Shown here one piece after another: positions 11,757 through 24,033 of a stretch of 64,000 nucleotides of DNA. Positions within the stretch are counted from its first letter, which is position 1, and the number at the start of each line of letters is the position of its first letter. The position numbers were made by a program, and so were the translations under genes. The notes beneath the pieces were generated by a model. The model worked only from the letters and a program-made list of their open reading frames with translations. It made no database searches and was not told the origin of the DNA. Origin of the DNA: Triticum aestivum (lineage: Eukaryota > Streptophyta > Magnoliopsida > Poales > Poaceae); contig NC_057800.1 in assembly GCF_018294505.1 (NCBI RefSeq), positions 170,681,703 through 170,745,702 on the forward strand. Direction: 5' to 3'.

Positions 11757-14596
11757 GCATCATTGAAATCATAATGCCTAGCTAGGGGCGTTAAATGATA
11801 GCGCTTGTTGGGAGGCAACCCAATTTTATTTTAGTTTCTTTCTTTTTGGTTCTGTTTAGGAATAAATAATCCATCTAGCCTCTGTTTAAATGTGGTTTTA
11901 TCTTTTAGTTAGTGTTTGTGCCAAGTTAAACCTATTAGATCTTCTTGGAAGATAGTTATTTGATCTTGCTGTAATTTCCAGAATCATTGCGCTCAGTGCC
12001 CGAATTGTCAAAAATCACCAGAACGTAATAAAATAGTGATTCCAATTGCTGCTGATCAATAAACAAATTTCCCAGGTCGTCTAATTTTGGTAGAATTTTT
12101 TGGGTTCCAGAAGTTTACGTTTGATACAGATTACTTCAGACTGTTCTGTTTTTGACAGATTCTGTTTTCATTGTGTTGTTTGCTTATTTTGATGACTCTA
12201 TGGCTAGTAAAATAGTTTATAAACCATAGAGAAGTTGGAATACAGTAGGTTTAACACCAATATAAATAAAGAATGAGTTCATTACAGTACCATGAAGTGG
12301 TGTTTTGTTTTCTTTCGCTAACGGAGCTCGCGAGTTTTCTGTTAAGTTTTGTGTTGTGAAGTTTTCAAGCTTTGGGTAAAAATTCGATGGACTATGGAAT
12401 AAGGAGTGGAAAGAGCCTAAGCTTGGGGATGCCCAAGGCACCCCAAGGTAATATTCAAGGACAACCAAGCGTCTAAGCTTGGGGATGCCCGGGTGGCATC
12501 CCCTCTTTCGTCCACTTCCATCGGTAATTTACTTGGAGCTATATTTTTATTCACCACATGATATGTGTTTTGCTTGGAGCGTCATTTTATTTTCTTTAGC
12601 TTTGCTTGCTGTTTGAATAAAGTATCAAGATCCGAAATTATTAAATGGGAGAGTCTTCACATATTTGTATAATTATTCGACTACTCATTGATCTTCACTT
12701 ATATCTTTCGGAGTAGTTTGTCATTTGCTCTAGTGCTTCACTTATATCTTTTAGAGCATGGTGGTAGTTTTATTTTGAAGAAATAGATGAACTCTCATGC
12801 TTCACTTATATCATTTTGAGAGTCTTAAATAGCTTGGTAATTTGCTTAATGTTAATATACTTGGTATTCAAGATATGTGAAACTTTCTTTTTAGTGGGTT
12901 GAATACTAAGATAAGTTTGATGCTTGATAATTGTTTTGAGATATGGAGGTGATAATATCATAGTCGTGCTAGTTGAGTAGTTGTGAATTTGAGAAATACT
13001 TGTGTTGAAGTTAGCAAGTCCCGTAGCATGCACGTATGGTTAAAGTTGTGTAACAAATTTGAAGCATGAAGTGTACCTGGCTTGTGCATCCTTATGAGTG
13101 GCGGTCGGGGACGAGTGATGGTCTTTTCCTACCAATCTATCCCCCTAGGAGCATGCGCGTAGTACTTGATTTTTGATGACTTCTAAATTTTTGCAATAAG
13201 TATATGAGTTCTTTTGACTAATGTTGAGTCCATGGATTATACGCACTTTTACCTTTCCGCCATTTGCTAGCCTCTTCGGTACCGTGCATTGCCCTTTCTC
13301 ACATTGAGAGTTGGTGCAAACTTCGCCGGTGCATCCAAACCCCGTGATATGATACGCTCTTTCACACATAAACCTCTCTATATCTTCCTAAAAACAGCCA
13401 CCATACCTACCTATCATGGCATTTCCATAGCCATTCTGAGATATATTGCCATGCAACTTCCACCATCATCATCATCATCATGACATGCTTTACTTTTGTC
13501 ATATTGCCATTGCATGATCTTGTAGTTGACATCGTATTTGTGGCAAAGCCACCATGCATTATTTTTCATACATGTCACTCTTGATTCATTGCACCATCCC
13601 GGTACACCGCCGGAGGCATTCATATAGAGTCATATCTTGTTCTAGTATCGAGTTGTAATCATTATGTTGTAATCAATAGAAGTATGATGATCATCATTAT
13701 TAGAGCATTGCCCGATCAAAAAAAAGAGAAAGGCCAAAAAGAAAAAAAGAAAGGCCCAAAAAAAAGAAGGAGAAAATAAAAAGGGCAATGCTACTATCTC
13801 TTTTTCCACACTCGTGCTTCAAAGTAGCACCTTGTTCTTCATGTAGTGAGTCTCATATATTGTGCTTCAAAGTAGCACCATGATTTTCATATAGTGAGTC
13901 TCATAAGTTGTCTTGTTCATACTAGTGGGAATTTTTCATTATAGAACTTGGCTTGTATATTCCAACGATGGGCTTCCTCAAAATGACCTAGGTCTTCATG
14001 AGCAAGCAAGTTGGATGCACACCCACTAGTTTTCTTTTGTTGAGCATTCTTAGCTCTAGTGCATCCGCTGCATGGCAATCCCTACTCCTTGCATTAACAT
14101 CAATTGATGGGCATCTCCATAGCTCATTGATTAGCCTCGTTGATGTGAGACTTTCTCCTTTTTTGTCTTCTCCACACAATCCCCATCATCATATTCTATA
14201 CCACCCATAGTGATATGTCCATGGCTCGCGCTCATGTATTGCGTGAAGGTTGAAAAAGTTTGAGATTATTTGAGTATGAAACAATTGCTTGGCTTGTCAT
14301 CGGGGGTATAGAAGTTGGGAACATCTTTGTGTGACGAAAATGAAGCATAGCCTAACTATATGATTTTGTAGGGATGAACTTCCTTTGGCCATGTTATTTT
14401 GAGATGACATAATTGTTTGATTAGTATGCATGAAGTATTATCATTTTTTATGTCAATATGAACTTTTGTCTTGAACCTTTCGGATCTGAATATTCATATC
14501 ACAAGTAAGAAGATTTACATTGAAATTATGCCAAGTAGCACTCCGCATCAAAAATTCTTTTTCTATCATTTACCTACTCGAGGACGAGCAGGAATT
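11757..14596 (+). other. Internal non-coding part of the element (copy 1)
   Basis: No reading frame is supported. It holds two exact copies of the polypurine motif AAGCTTGGGGATGC (12419, 12475), a spaced repeat built on CTTCACTTATATC (12694-12830), a TCA microsatellite (13465-13482), an A/G-rich tract (13717-13790) and a 48-bp tandem duplication (13814-13909, unit start GTGCTTCAAAGTAGCACC). Such a long 3' stretch is where pol would sit in an autonomous relative. Confidence 0.6.
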
Positions 14597-14611
14597 AAGC
14601 TTGGGGATGCT
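14597..14611 (+). other. Polypurine tract (copy 1)
   Basis: AAGCTTGGGGATGCT directly precedes the 3' LTR start at 14612, the position of the plus-strand primer. The core GGGGA is purine-rich. The same 14-mer recurs upstream in the element. Confidence 0.7.
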
Positions 14612-15590
14612 TGATACGTCTCCAACGTATCTGTAATTTTTGATTGCTCCATGCTATATTATCTAATGTTTTAGGCAATATTGGGCTTTATTATCCACTT
14701 TTATATTATTTTTGGGACTAACCTATTAATCGGAGGCCCAGCCCAGATTTGCTGTTTTATGCCTATTTCAGTATTTCGAGGAAAAGGAATATCAGACGGA
14801 GTCAAAACGGAACGAAATCAACTGGAGAAGTTAATTTTGGAAGGAAACTAATCTGTTGGGCTTGGAGTGCACGTCAGGGGATTCCCGGGCTGCCCACGAG
14901 GGTGGGGGGCGCGCCCCTGCCCCCTGGGCGCGCCCCCTACCTCGTGAGCACCCCGGAGGTCCACCGACGTACCCCTTGCACCCATATATACCTACGTACC
15001 CTAAAACTTCCAGAACAGAACCTAGATCGGGAGTTCCGCCGCCGCAAGCCTCTAGAGCCACGAAAAACCAATCGGGGCCCCTTTCCGGTACCCTGCCGGA
15101 GGGGGGATCCATCTCCGGTGGCCATCTTCATCATCCCGGCGCTATCCATGACGAGGAGGGAGTAGTTCACCCTCGGGGCTGAGGGTATGTACCAGTAGCT
15201 ATGTGTTTGATCTCTCTCTCTCTCTCTCGTGTTCTCTCTCATGTTCCCTCTATGGCATGATCTTGATGTATCCCGAGCTTTGCTATTGTAGTTGGATCTT
15301 ATGATGTTTCTCCCCCTCTACTCTCTTGTGATGAATTGAGTTTCCCCTTTGAAGTTATCTTATCGGATTGAGTCTTTATGAGAACACTTGATGTATGTCT
15401 TGGTGATCAATTTGCGGGTTTCGTGACATTGGGAACCTATGCATAGGGGTTGGCACACGTTCTTGATTCTTCGGTAGAAACTTTGGGTCACTCTTTGAAG
15501 TACTTTTATGTTGGTTGGATAAATCTGAGATTGTGTGATGCATATCGTATAATCATGCCCACGGATACTTGAGGTGACAATGGAGTATCT
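14612..15590 (+). mobile_element. 3' LTR, truncated at the duplication junction (copy 1)
   Basis: First 979 bp of the LTR. At 15590 the LTR sequence stops and the left end of the second duplication unit begins (GGAGCATGCTGAAAAC, itself present twice in tandem at 15591-15622). Confidence 0.9.
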
Positions 15591-17441
15591 GGAGCATGCT
15601 GAAAACTGGAGCATGCTGAAAACAGATATCAAGTAGGCATGTTTACGAGCTCGATGCACTCACTACAGAGCAAGGCATGACAATCTAAGCATACACCCAT
15701 CAAGAATACACAAAATACAAGCTAGACATGGCAAGAACAATACCATGGCATGCACGGATCAACTACAACATCATCGGCAAAATCGCTAACAAGTAGACAA
15801 TCTGCCCAGATTCACGAAATGACAAAAGTAGAGCTCGATTGACTCAAGTTAGGATGCTCCATAATTGCAAACAAAGACATGTATGGATAGAGCACTACAA
15901 TATTAACAAAACATCCTTACTGATCATCCTCAAAAGAGGCACGGATCACTAGGAAACAACATGAACATATGGCATCATGAAATGAACAGATCAAGGACTT
16001 AGTGGAAATGCTAAGTCCCTGAAAACAACATTAACGAATGCACCACTTTGCAAGCTTGTGCTAGTCACCACACACATCACAAAAATACATGGGTTGCACC
16101 TCTGGAAAGATGGCAAAACATATAACAAAACACATGAAGAGCTCATGGGCATATCATGCACACAATAATCATGGCAAAAATGACAAATATCTAAATGGAG
16201 CAGTAGAACTGACAATTATCTCAAATAGCACTCTTCCAACAGCATTTCGGGCATCAAGATGAACTCAAATGAAAATGATGCAATGAGATGAAATGATGTA
16301 CTCTCTGAGACGAACATTTTGATATGCTATATGCGCAAAATGGAGTTACGAATGCGGAGATATAGCATGATGAAAAACACAAATTATTAGGGTTTCGGGA
16401 GTAGAAAGTCAACCGAGGCAAACGGATCTCAGATCCAGATCGGGCCGGCACTGTTCATGCACGCAGCCCGAGGTTCGCCGGAGGCGGATCTCGCCGGAAG
16501 GAAGGGCGGGGAGGAGCTCCGGTGGCCGGATCCGGAGCATTAAGCGGTGGTGGCGGCGGGGCGCCTCGGTGGCGGCGGCGGGGCCGCGCCGGCGAAGGGC
16601 GGCGCCGGCGGGAGGGAGCGGTGGCGCCGGACGGCGACCCTGGCCGGCGAAGGCGGCGGCGAGAGCAGCGCGGCCGCGGGCGGGCGCGGATGGCGGCGCT
16701 CTGCAGCGCGGGAGGCGAGGCGCGCGGGTGGCGGCGGCCGGCGGATCTGGGCCCGCGCGGGCCTGCCTCTGGCCCCACGGGCCGGCGGCGGCAGGAGGAG
16801 GAGAGAGAGGGCGGCGGGGTGAGGTGTCGAGGCCGGATTGGCTGAGGGTGAGGGCGGACACGTCCGGTCGCCGGGCGGACATGTCCGGCGGCGTGAGGGA
16901 GAGGGAGGCTAGGGTTTCGTGCGCGAAAATGGACGGGGATGACATATTTATAGGTAGAGGGAGCTAGGAGAGTCCAAATCAGGTGCGGTTTTTGGCCACG
17001 CGATCGTGATCGAACGACCGAGATGATGGAACAGGTTTTGGTGGGTTTTGGGCCAAAATGGAGGGGTGTTGGGCTGCAACACACACGAGGCCTTTTCGGT
17101 CCCTTAGTTAACCGTTGGAGCATCAAACGAAGTCCAAATGGTACGAAACTTGACAGGCGGTCTACCGGTAGTAAACCAAGGCCGCTTGGCAAGTCTCGGT
17201 CCAATCCGGAAATGTTTAATCCCCACACATGAAAGAAAGGTAGAAATGGCCACCGGAGGAGAACGGAGCGCCGGAATGCAAAACGGACAACGGGAAAAAT
17301 GCTCGGATGCATGAGACGAACACGTATGCGAATGAAATGCACATGATGACATGACATGCAATGCATGACACGCAAGCAATGACAAGGCAACAATAGCAAA
17401 TAACTGGACGACACCTGGCACATCGGTCTCGGGGCGTTACA
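15591..17441 (-). mobile_element. Gypsy-type LTR (TGTAACGCCCC head), minus strand, copy 2
   Basis: Duplicate of 1-1529 plus 322 bp that lie before the window in copy 1. The LTR head is at 17441. The far end shows no recognisable LTR terminus or primer site, so the element was probably already cut at the duplication breakpoint. GC-rich leader at 16520-16910. Confidence 0.65.
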
Positions 17442-20400
17442 ACTTTACCCTCAGATCTGAGATAGAAGGTATACCCAATCGTCTTGTTTGGGTATTCTAT
17501 GAAGATACAATTTTCTGCTTTGGGTTCTAGCTTTTGTGACCTAAGCCTATCGAGATAAGCATTGTAGCCCCAAACCTTAAGAAACAACAACTTTGGTTTC
17601 TTGCCAAACCATAGTTCCTATTTAAAGTGAATGTAATTGTCTTTAATGCATAACCCCCCAAAAAATAGCGGTAGATTGCTAAGAGACATCATACACCATA
17701 TCCAATAAGGTTCGATTACGACGTTCGGACACACCATCACGCTATGGTGTTCCAGGCGGCGTCAACTGTGAAACGATTCCACCTTGTCTTTAGTGATTGC
17801 CAAACTCATAACTCAGATACTTTCCCTTTGATCAGATCAAAGGAACTTGATCTTTTTGTTACGATGATTCTCAACTTAACTCTGAAATTGCTTGAACTTT
17901 TCAAACATTCCAGACTTATGCTTCATTAAGTAAATATACCCACATCTACTCAATTCACCGGGGAAGGTGAGAAAATAACGATATCCACCGTGCGCGTCAA
18001 CACTCATCGGACCACACACATCAGCATGTATGATTTCCAACAAGTCACTTGCTCGTTCCATTGTTCCAAAGAACGGGGTTTTAGTCATCTTACCAAAGAG
18101 GCATGGTTCGCATGTGTCAAGTGATTCAAAATCAAGTGACTTCAAAAGTCCATTAGCATGGAGGTTCTTTCATGCGCTTTACACCAATATGACCTAAGTG
18201 GCAGTGCCACATGAAAGTGGTACTTATCATTATCAACTCTACATCTTTTGGCATCAATGTTATGAACATGTGTATAACTACGACCGAGATTCAATAAACC
18301 ATTCACATTGGGTGCATGACAATAGAAGGTATTATTCATGTAATCAGAATAACCATTATTCTCTGACTGAAATGAATAACCGTATTGCAATAAACATGAT
18401 CTAATCATGTCCATGCTCAACGCAGACACCAATGCTAACAACATTTATCTAGGTTCAACACTAATCCCGAAGGTAGAGGGAGCGTGCGATGGTGATCACA
18501 TCAACCTTGGAAACACTTCCAACACACATCGTCACCTCGCCCTTAGCTAGTCTCCGTTAATTCCCTAGCTTTTGTTTCAATTTACCAATATTAGCAACTG
18601 AACCGGTATCTAATACCCAGGTGCTACTAGGAGTACTAGTAAGGTACACATCAATAACACACATATATCAAATATACTTTTGTTGAAGTTGACAGCCTTA
18701 TCTACCAAGTATTTGAGGTAGTTCCGCTATCAGTGACCGTTCCCCTAATAGAAGCACTTTGTCTCGGGTTTGGGTTCTTGGGTTTCTTCACTGGAGCAGC
18801 AACTGCCTTGCCATTCAAGAAGTTTCCCTTCTTGCCCTTGCCCTTCTTTGAAACCAGTGCTCTTGTTAACCATCAACACTTGATGCCCCTTCTAGATTTC
18901 TACCTTTACAGCCTTAAGCACGATGAACATCTCTGGGATTATCTTCCCTTGCATGTTATATTTCATCACGAAACTCTAGTATCTTGGTGATAGCGACTGG
19001 AGAACTTTTATCAATCACTCTCTTATCTGGAAGATTAACTCCCACTTGATTCAAGTGATTGAAGTACCCAGACATTCTGAGCACAGGCTCACTGGCTGAG
19101 CCATTCTCCTCCATCTTGTAGGCAAAGGTCTTGTCAGAGGTCTCAACCTCTCAACATGGGCATGAGCCTGAAATGCCAATTTCAGCTCTTCGAACATCTC
19201 ATATGTTCAATGGCGTTCAAAATGCTTTTGGAGCCCCAACTTTAAGATGTAAAGCATGGCGCACTAAACTATCAGGTAGTCATTAGAACGTGTCTACCAG
19301 ATGTTCACAACATCCACAGACGACTCCAGAGGGGTTGGCACACCGAGCGGTGCATCAAGGACAGAAGCCTTCTATGTAGCAGTGAGGACAATCCTCAGAC
19401 TACAGCCCTAGTCTGCACAGTTGCTTACAATATCTTTCAACTTAGTCTTTCTCTAGGAACGTATTAAAACAAAGAGCTAAAGTGTGAGCTATTAATCCAC
19501 AACATAATTTGCAAAGACAATTTAGACTATGTTCATGATAATTAAGTTCATCTAATCAAATTATTCAATCAACTCCCACTCAGATAGACATCCCTCTAGT
19601 CATCTAAGTGATACATGATCCGAATCGACTAGGCTGTGTCCGATCATCACGTGAGACGGACTAGTCATCAACGGTGAACATCTCCATGTTGATCGTATCT
19701 ACTATAAGACTCATGTTCGACCTTTCAGTCTCTCGTGTTCTGAGGCCATGTCTGTACATGCTAGGCTCGTCAAGTCAACCTAAGTGTTTTGCATGTGTAA
19801 ATCTGGCTTACACCCGTTGTATTCGAACGTTAGAATTTATCACACCTGATCGTCATGTGGTGCTTCCAAACAACGAGCCTTCGCAACGGTGCACAGTTAG
19901 GGGGAACACTTTCTTGAAATTTTAGTGAGTGATCATCTTATTTATGCTACCGTCGTTCTAAGAAAATAAGATGTAAACATGACAAACATCACATGCAAAT
20001 CATAAAGTGACATGATAGGGCCAATATCATCTTGCGCCTTTGATCTCCATCTTCAAGGCGCGGCATGAACACCATCGTCACCGGCATGACGCCATGATCT
20101 CCATCATCGTGTCTTCATGAAGTTGCCTCGCCAATTATTACTTCTACTACTATGGCTAACGGTTAGCAATAAAGTAAAGTAATTACATGGCGTTTTCATT
20201 GAAACGCAGGTCATAAATAAATTAAGGCAACTCCTATGGCTCCTGCCGGTTGTCATACTCATCGACATGCAAGTCGTGATTCCTATTACAAGAACGTGAT
20301 CAATCTCATACATCACATATATCATTCATCACATCCTTTTGGCCATATCACATCACATAGCATACCTTGCAAAAATAAGTTAGACGTCCTCTAATTGTTG

Positions 20401-20765
20401 TTGCATGTTTTACGTGGCTGCTATGGGTTTCTAGCAAGAACGTTTCTTACCTACGCAAAACCACAACAGTGATATGCCAATTTCTATTTACCCTTCATAA
20501 GGACCCTTTTCATCGAATCCGATCCGACTAAAGTGGGAGAGACAGCCACCCGCCAGCCACCTTATGCATCAAGTGCATGTCAGTCGGTGGAACCAGTCTC
20601 ACGTAAGCGTACGTGTAAGGTCGGTCAGGGCCGCTTCAGCTCACAATGCCGCCGGATAAAGATAAGACTAGTAACGGTAAGCAGCTTGAACAAATCATCG
20701 CCCACAACTGCTTTGTGTTCTACTCGTGCATAGAATCTATGCATAGACCTAGCTCATGATGCCAC
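17442..20765 (-). pseudogene. Angela/BARE-type Copia internal region, decayed (copy 2)
   Basis: Collinear with 1530-4853, with few substitutions. The same gag start loss and the same truncation after the integrase are present, so both defects predate the duplication. The integrase block is at 17876-18145. Confidence 0.85.
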
Positions 20766-22177
20766 TATTGGGGAACATATCAATAATTCAGAAAAAATCC
20801 TATGTGTCACCAAGATCAATCTAGGAGATACTAGCAATGAGAGAGAGGGAGTGCATCTTCATACCCTTGAAGATCGCTAAGCGGAAGCGTTACAAGAACG
20901 CAGTTGGTGGAGTCGTACACGCAGCGATTCAGATCGTGATCGATTCCGATCTAAGCGCCGAACAACGGTGCCTCCGCGTTCAACACACGTACAGCCCGGG
21001 AACGTCTCCTCGTTGATCCAGCAAGGGGAGAGGAGAAGTTGAGGGAGAACTCCGACAGCACGACGGCGTGGTGGTGATGGAGCTCGTGGTTCTCCGGCAG
21101 AGTTTCGCCAAGCGCTGCGGAGGAGGAGGAGGTGTAGGAGAGGGGGAAGGCCTGCGCCAGGGGAAGGGTGTGTGGCTGCCCTCTCTCTCCCTCACTATAT
21201 ATAGGGGGAAGGGGTGGAGGAGGCGCCCTAGGGTTCCCTAGGGGAGGGGCGGCGGCCACAAGGGAAACCCTAGATGGGTTTGGGCGCCCCCACCCCTAGG
21301 AAACTTGCCCCCCAAGCCGGGAGGGGTGACTTCCCTAGGGAAGGCACCCCCCCCTCTCCAGGTTACATGAGATGGGGTGGGAGGGGCGCTCAGTCCCTTA
21401 GTGGTCTGATATGCCCCCTCCCCTTGGCCCATAAGGCCCACCAACACTTGTCGGGGCCTCCGAAACCCCTTTCGGACACGCTGGTCGTCACCCGGTATCC
21501 CGAGAACAATTCCGGACTCCAATACCCTTCGTCCAATATATCGATCTTCACCTTCGGACCATTCCGGAACTCCTCGTCACATCCGGGATCTCATCCGAGA
21601 CTCCGAACAACCTTCGGTAACCACATACTAATTACCATAACAACTCTAGCGTCACCGAACCTTAAGTGTGTAGACCCTACGGGTTCGGGAACCATGCAGA
21701 CATGACCGAGACATCTCTCTGGCCAATAACCAATAGAGGGATCTGGATACCCATATTGGCTCCCACATGTTCCACGATGATCTCATCGGATGAACCATGA
21801 TGTCAGGGATTCAATCAATCCCGTATACAATTCCCTTCGTCTATCGGTATGTTACTTGCCCGAGATTCGATCGTCGGTATCCCCATACCTCGTTCAATCT
21901 TGTTACTGGCAAGTCTCTTTACTCGTTCCATAACGCGTGATCCCGTGGCTAACTCCTTAGTCACATTGAGCTCATTATGATGATGCATTACCGAGTGGGC
22001 CCAGAGATACCTCTCCGTCATACGGAGCTTACTAGGGACATATTACGATCTATGTATTCACACATGTATTACGGTTTCCGCTTAATACAATTATAGCATG
22101 AACAATAGACAATTATCATGAACAAGGAAAAATAATAATAACCATTTTATTATTGCCTCTAGGGCATATTTCCAACA
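20766..22177 (-). mobile_element. Angela/BARE-type 5' LTR with internal deletion (copy 2)
   Basis: Same ends as 4854-6600 but 1412 bp long. A 336-bp piece is missing at 22027/22028. As copy 1 has the family-typical length, this is a deletion in copy 2 after the duplication. Confidence 0.9.
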
Positions 22178-23002
22178 TACAAAGCACCTCTTCCCGTTGC
22201 AAGATAAATAGATCAGGTTGGCCAAACAAAACCCAAATATCGGAGAAGAAATACGAGGCTATAAGCAACATGCATATAAGATATTAAAGAAACTCAAATA
22301 ACTTTCATGGATATAAAAAGATAGATCTGATCATAAACTCGAAGTTCATCGGATCACAACAAACATACCGCAAAAGAGTTACATCATATGGATCTCCAAG
22401 AGACCATTGTATTGAGAATCAAGAGAGAGAGAGAGATGAAGCCATCTAGCTACTAACTACGGACCCAAAGGTCTACAAAGAACTACTCACGCATCATCGG
22501 AGAGGCACCAATGGAGGTGGTGAACCCCATCCGAGATGGTGTCTAGATTGGATCTGGTGGTTCTGGACTCTGCGGCGGGTGGATGAATATTTCGCCGACT
22601 CCCCTAGGGTTCTAGGATTTTTGGAGTATTTATAGAGCAAAGAGGCGGTCCGGGGGGCACCCGAGGTGGGCACAACCCACCAGGGTGCGCCTGGGCCTCC
22701 TGGGGCGCCCTGGTGGGTTGTCCCCTCCTTGGGACTCCCCCAGGTGCAACCAGGGCCCAACATGTTCCTTCTGGTCCATAAAAAATCTCTGTAAAGTTTC
22801 GTGGCATTTGGACTCCGTATGATATTGATTTTCTGCGATGTAAAAAACATGGGGAAAACAGGAATTGGCACTTGGCACTATGTCAATAGGTTAGTACCAA
22901 AAAATGATATAAAATGACTATAAAATGATTATAAAACATCCAAGATTGATAATATAACATCATGGAACAATCAAAAATTATAGATACGTTGGAGACGTAT
23001 CA
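22178..23002 (-). mobile_element. Remnant of TGATACG-type Gypsy LTR, minus strand (copy 2)
   Basis: Duplicate of 6601-7428. The LTR head on the minus strand is at 23002, and its TGA closes the ORF at 23000. Confidence 0.75.
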
Positions 23003-23494
23003 CATCCTAGCATTCAAAGATTTTTCTTTCCACTTGCATAATAATTTCTTAAGATCATCTCTATCCTTACAAGCAAGAAAGTCCCTAGCTACCTCTCCAT
23101 CCATAAAATAACCCTCAGGCATAACATGAAATTCATATCTAGGAGAGCTAGGTCTAACAGGTGTTTCAAAGTGTTCAGTTTCAATAATCTCGTCTGTTTC
23201 AGAAACGTCATCATCTTCAGCATACTCAATGGTTCTAGCTCTAGCAAGTTGTTCATCAAGAAATTCACCTAGTGGCACAGTTTTATCAAGCAAAGTAGTA
23301 GCATCATAAGCATCATTCATAGTAGAAGTAGCATCATCAATAACATGCGACATACCAGAATCAATAGCAGGTGTAGGTGTCGCAAGCTTACTCAAAACAG
23401 AAGGTGAATGAAGTGCAAAGCTAGATGGCAGTTCCTTACCTCCCCTCGTTCTAGAGGAAAAAATCTTGGTTTTTGTATGTTTCAGATTCTTCAT
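23000..23494 (-). pseudogene. 5' internal ORF of Sabrina-like element, cut by an LTR (copy 2)
   Basis: 164 codons, nearly identical to 7426-7920 (differences include Asp to His near residue 29 and Phe to Ser near residue 46). Same forced stop from the inserted LTR. Function unknown. Confidence 0.6.
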
Positions 23495-23543
23495 AGTGAT
23501 GAACAGATATAAATTTCAAGTGACTCAGAGAATAGAGCTATGC

Positions 23544-23561
23544 TCCCCGGCAACGGCACCA
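23544..23561 (-). other. Primer-binding site of Sabrina-like element (copy 2)
   Basis: Minus strand TGGTGCCGTTGCCGGGGA, identical to copy 1, 11 bp from the LTR end at 23573. Confidence 0.75.
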
Positions 23562-23572
23562 GAAAAAGGTCT

Positions 23573-24033
23573 TGATAACCCACAAGTATAGGGGATCGCA
23601 ACAGTTTTCGAGGGTAGAGTATTCAACCAAAATTTATTGATTCGGCACAAGGGGAGCCAAAAAATATTCTCAAGTATTAGTAGTTGAGTTGTCAATTCAA
23701 CCACACCTGAAAGATTTAATATCTGCAGCAAAGTATTTAGTAGCAAAGTAATATGGAAGTAATGGTAACAGTGGCAAAAGTAACAATAGCAGTTTTGTAG
23801 TGATTGTAATAGCACAACGACAAAGTAACTTAGCAAAGATCAATATGTGAAAAGCTCGTAGGCAACGGATTGACAATGATAATTGTGTTGGATGATATTC
23901 ATCATGTAGCATTTATAACCTAGGGTGACACAGAACTAGCTCCAATTCATCAATATAATGTAGGCATGTATTTCGTATATAATCATACGTGCTTATGGAA
24001 AAGAACTTGCATGACATCTTTTGTCCTACCGTC
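23573..24033 (-). mobile_element. Sabrina-like 5' LTR, 3' portion (copy 2)
   Basis: Part of a minus-strand LTR split by the plus-strand element 24034-31756. The other part is 31757-32651. Together they give about 1356 bp. The target site CCGTC is at 24029-24033. Confidence 0.75.

Larger units (their letters stand above)
1..15590. repeat. Tandem duplication, copy 1 (partial at left)
   Basis: Direct repeat of 15591-31150 at an offset of 15912 bp over the first 6.1 kb. The unit holds the whole nest of LTR elements described below. Its left end lies about 322 bp before the window, because 15591-15912 has no partner here. Its right end is inside the 3' LTR of the plus-strand element: the LTR is intact up to 15590 and then switches to unrelated sequence. 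By eye the copies differ by roughly fifteen substitutions over 1530-5000, so the duplication is recent. Substitutions, small indels and a 336-bp deletion distinguish the copies, which argues against a simple assembly duplication. Confidence 0.93.
8449..15590 (+). mobile_element. Non-autonomous Gypsy-like LTR element, 3' LTR truncated (copy 1)
   Basis: Order on the plus strand: 5' LTR 8449-10030, tRNA-Asp primer site 10041-10058, one ORF 10158-11756, about 2.8 kb without genes, polypurine tract 14597-14611, and 979 bp of 3' LTR (14612-15590) cut by the duplication junction. No protease, integrase, reverse transcriptase or RNase H frame exists in the 4.6-kb interior, so mobilisation must have come in trans. 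Inserted into the Sabrina-like LTR, with the left target site CCGTC at 8444-8448. Confidence 0.85.
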
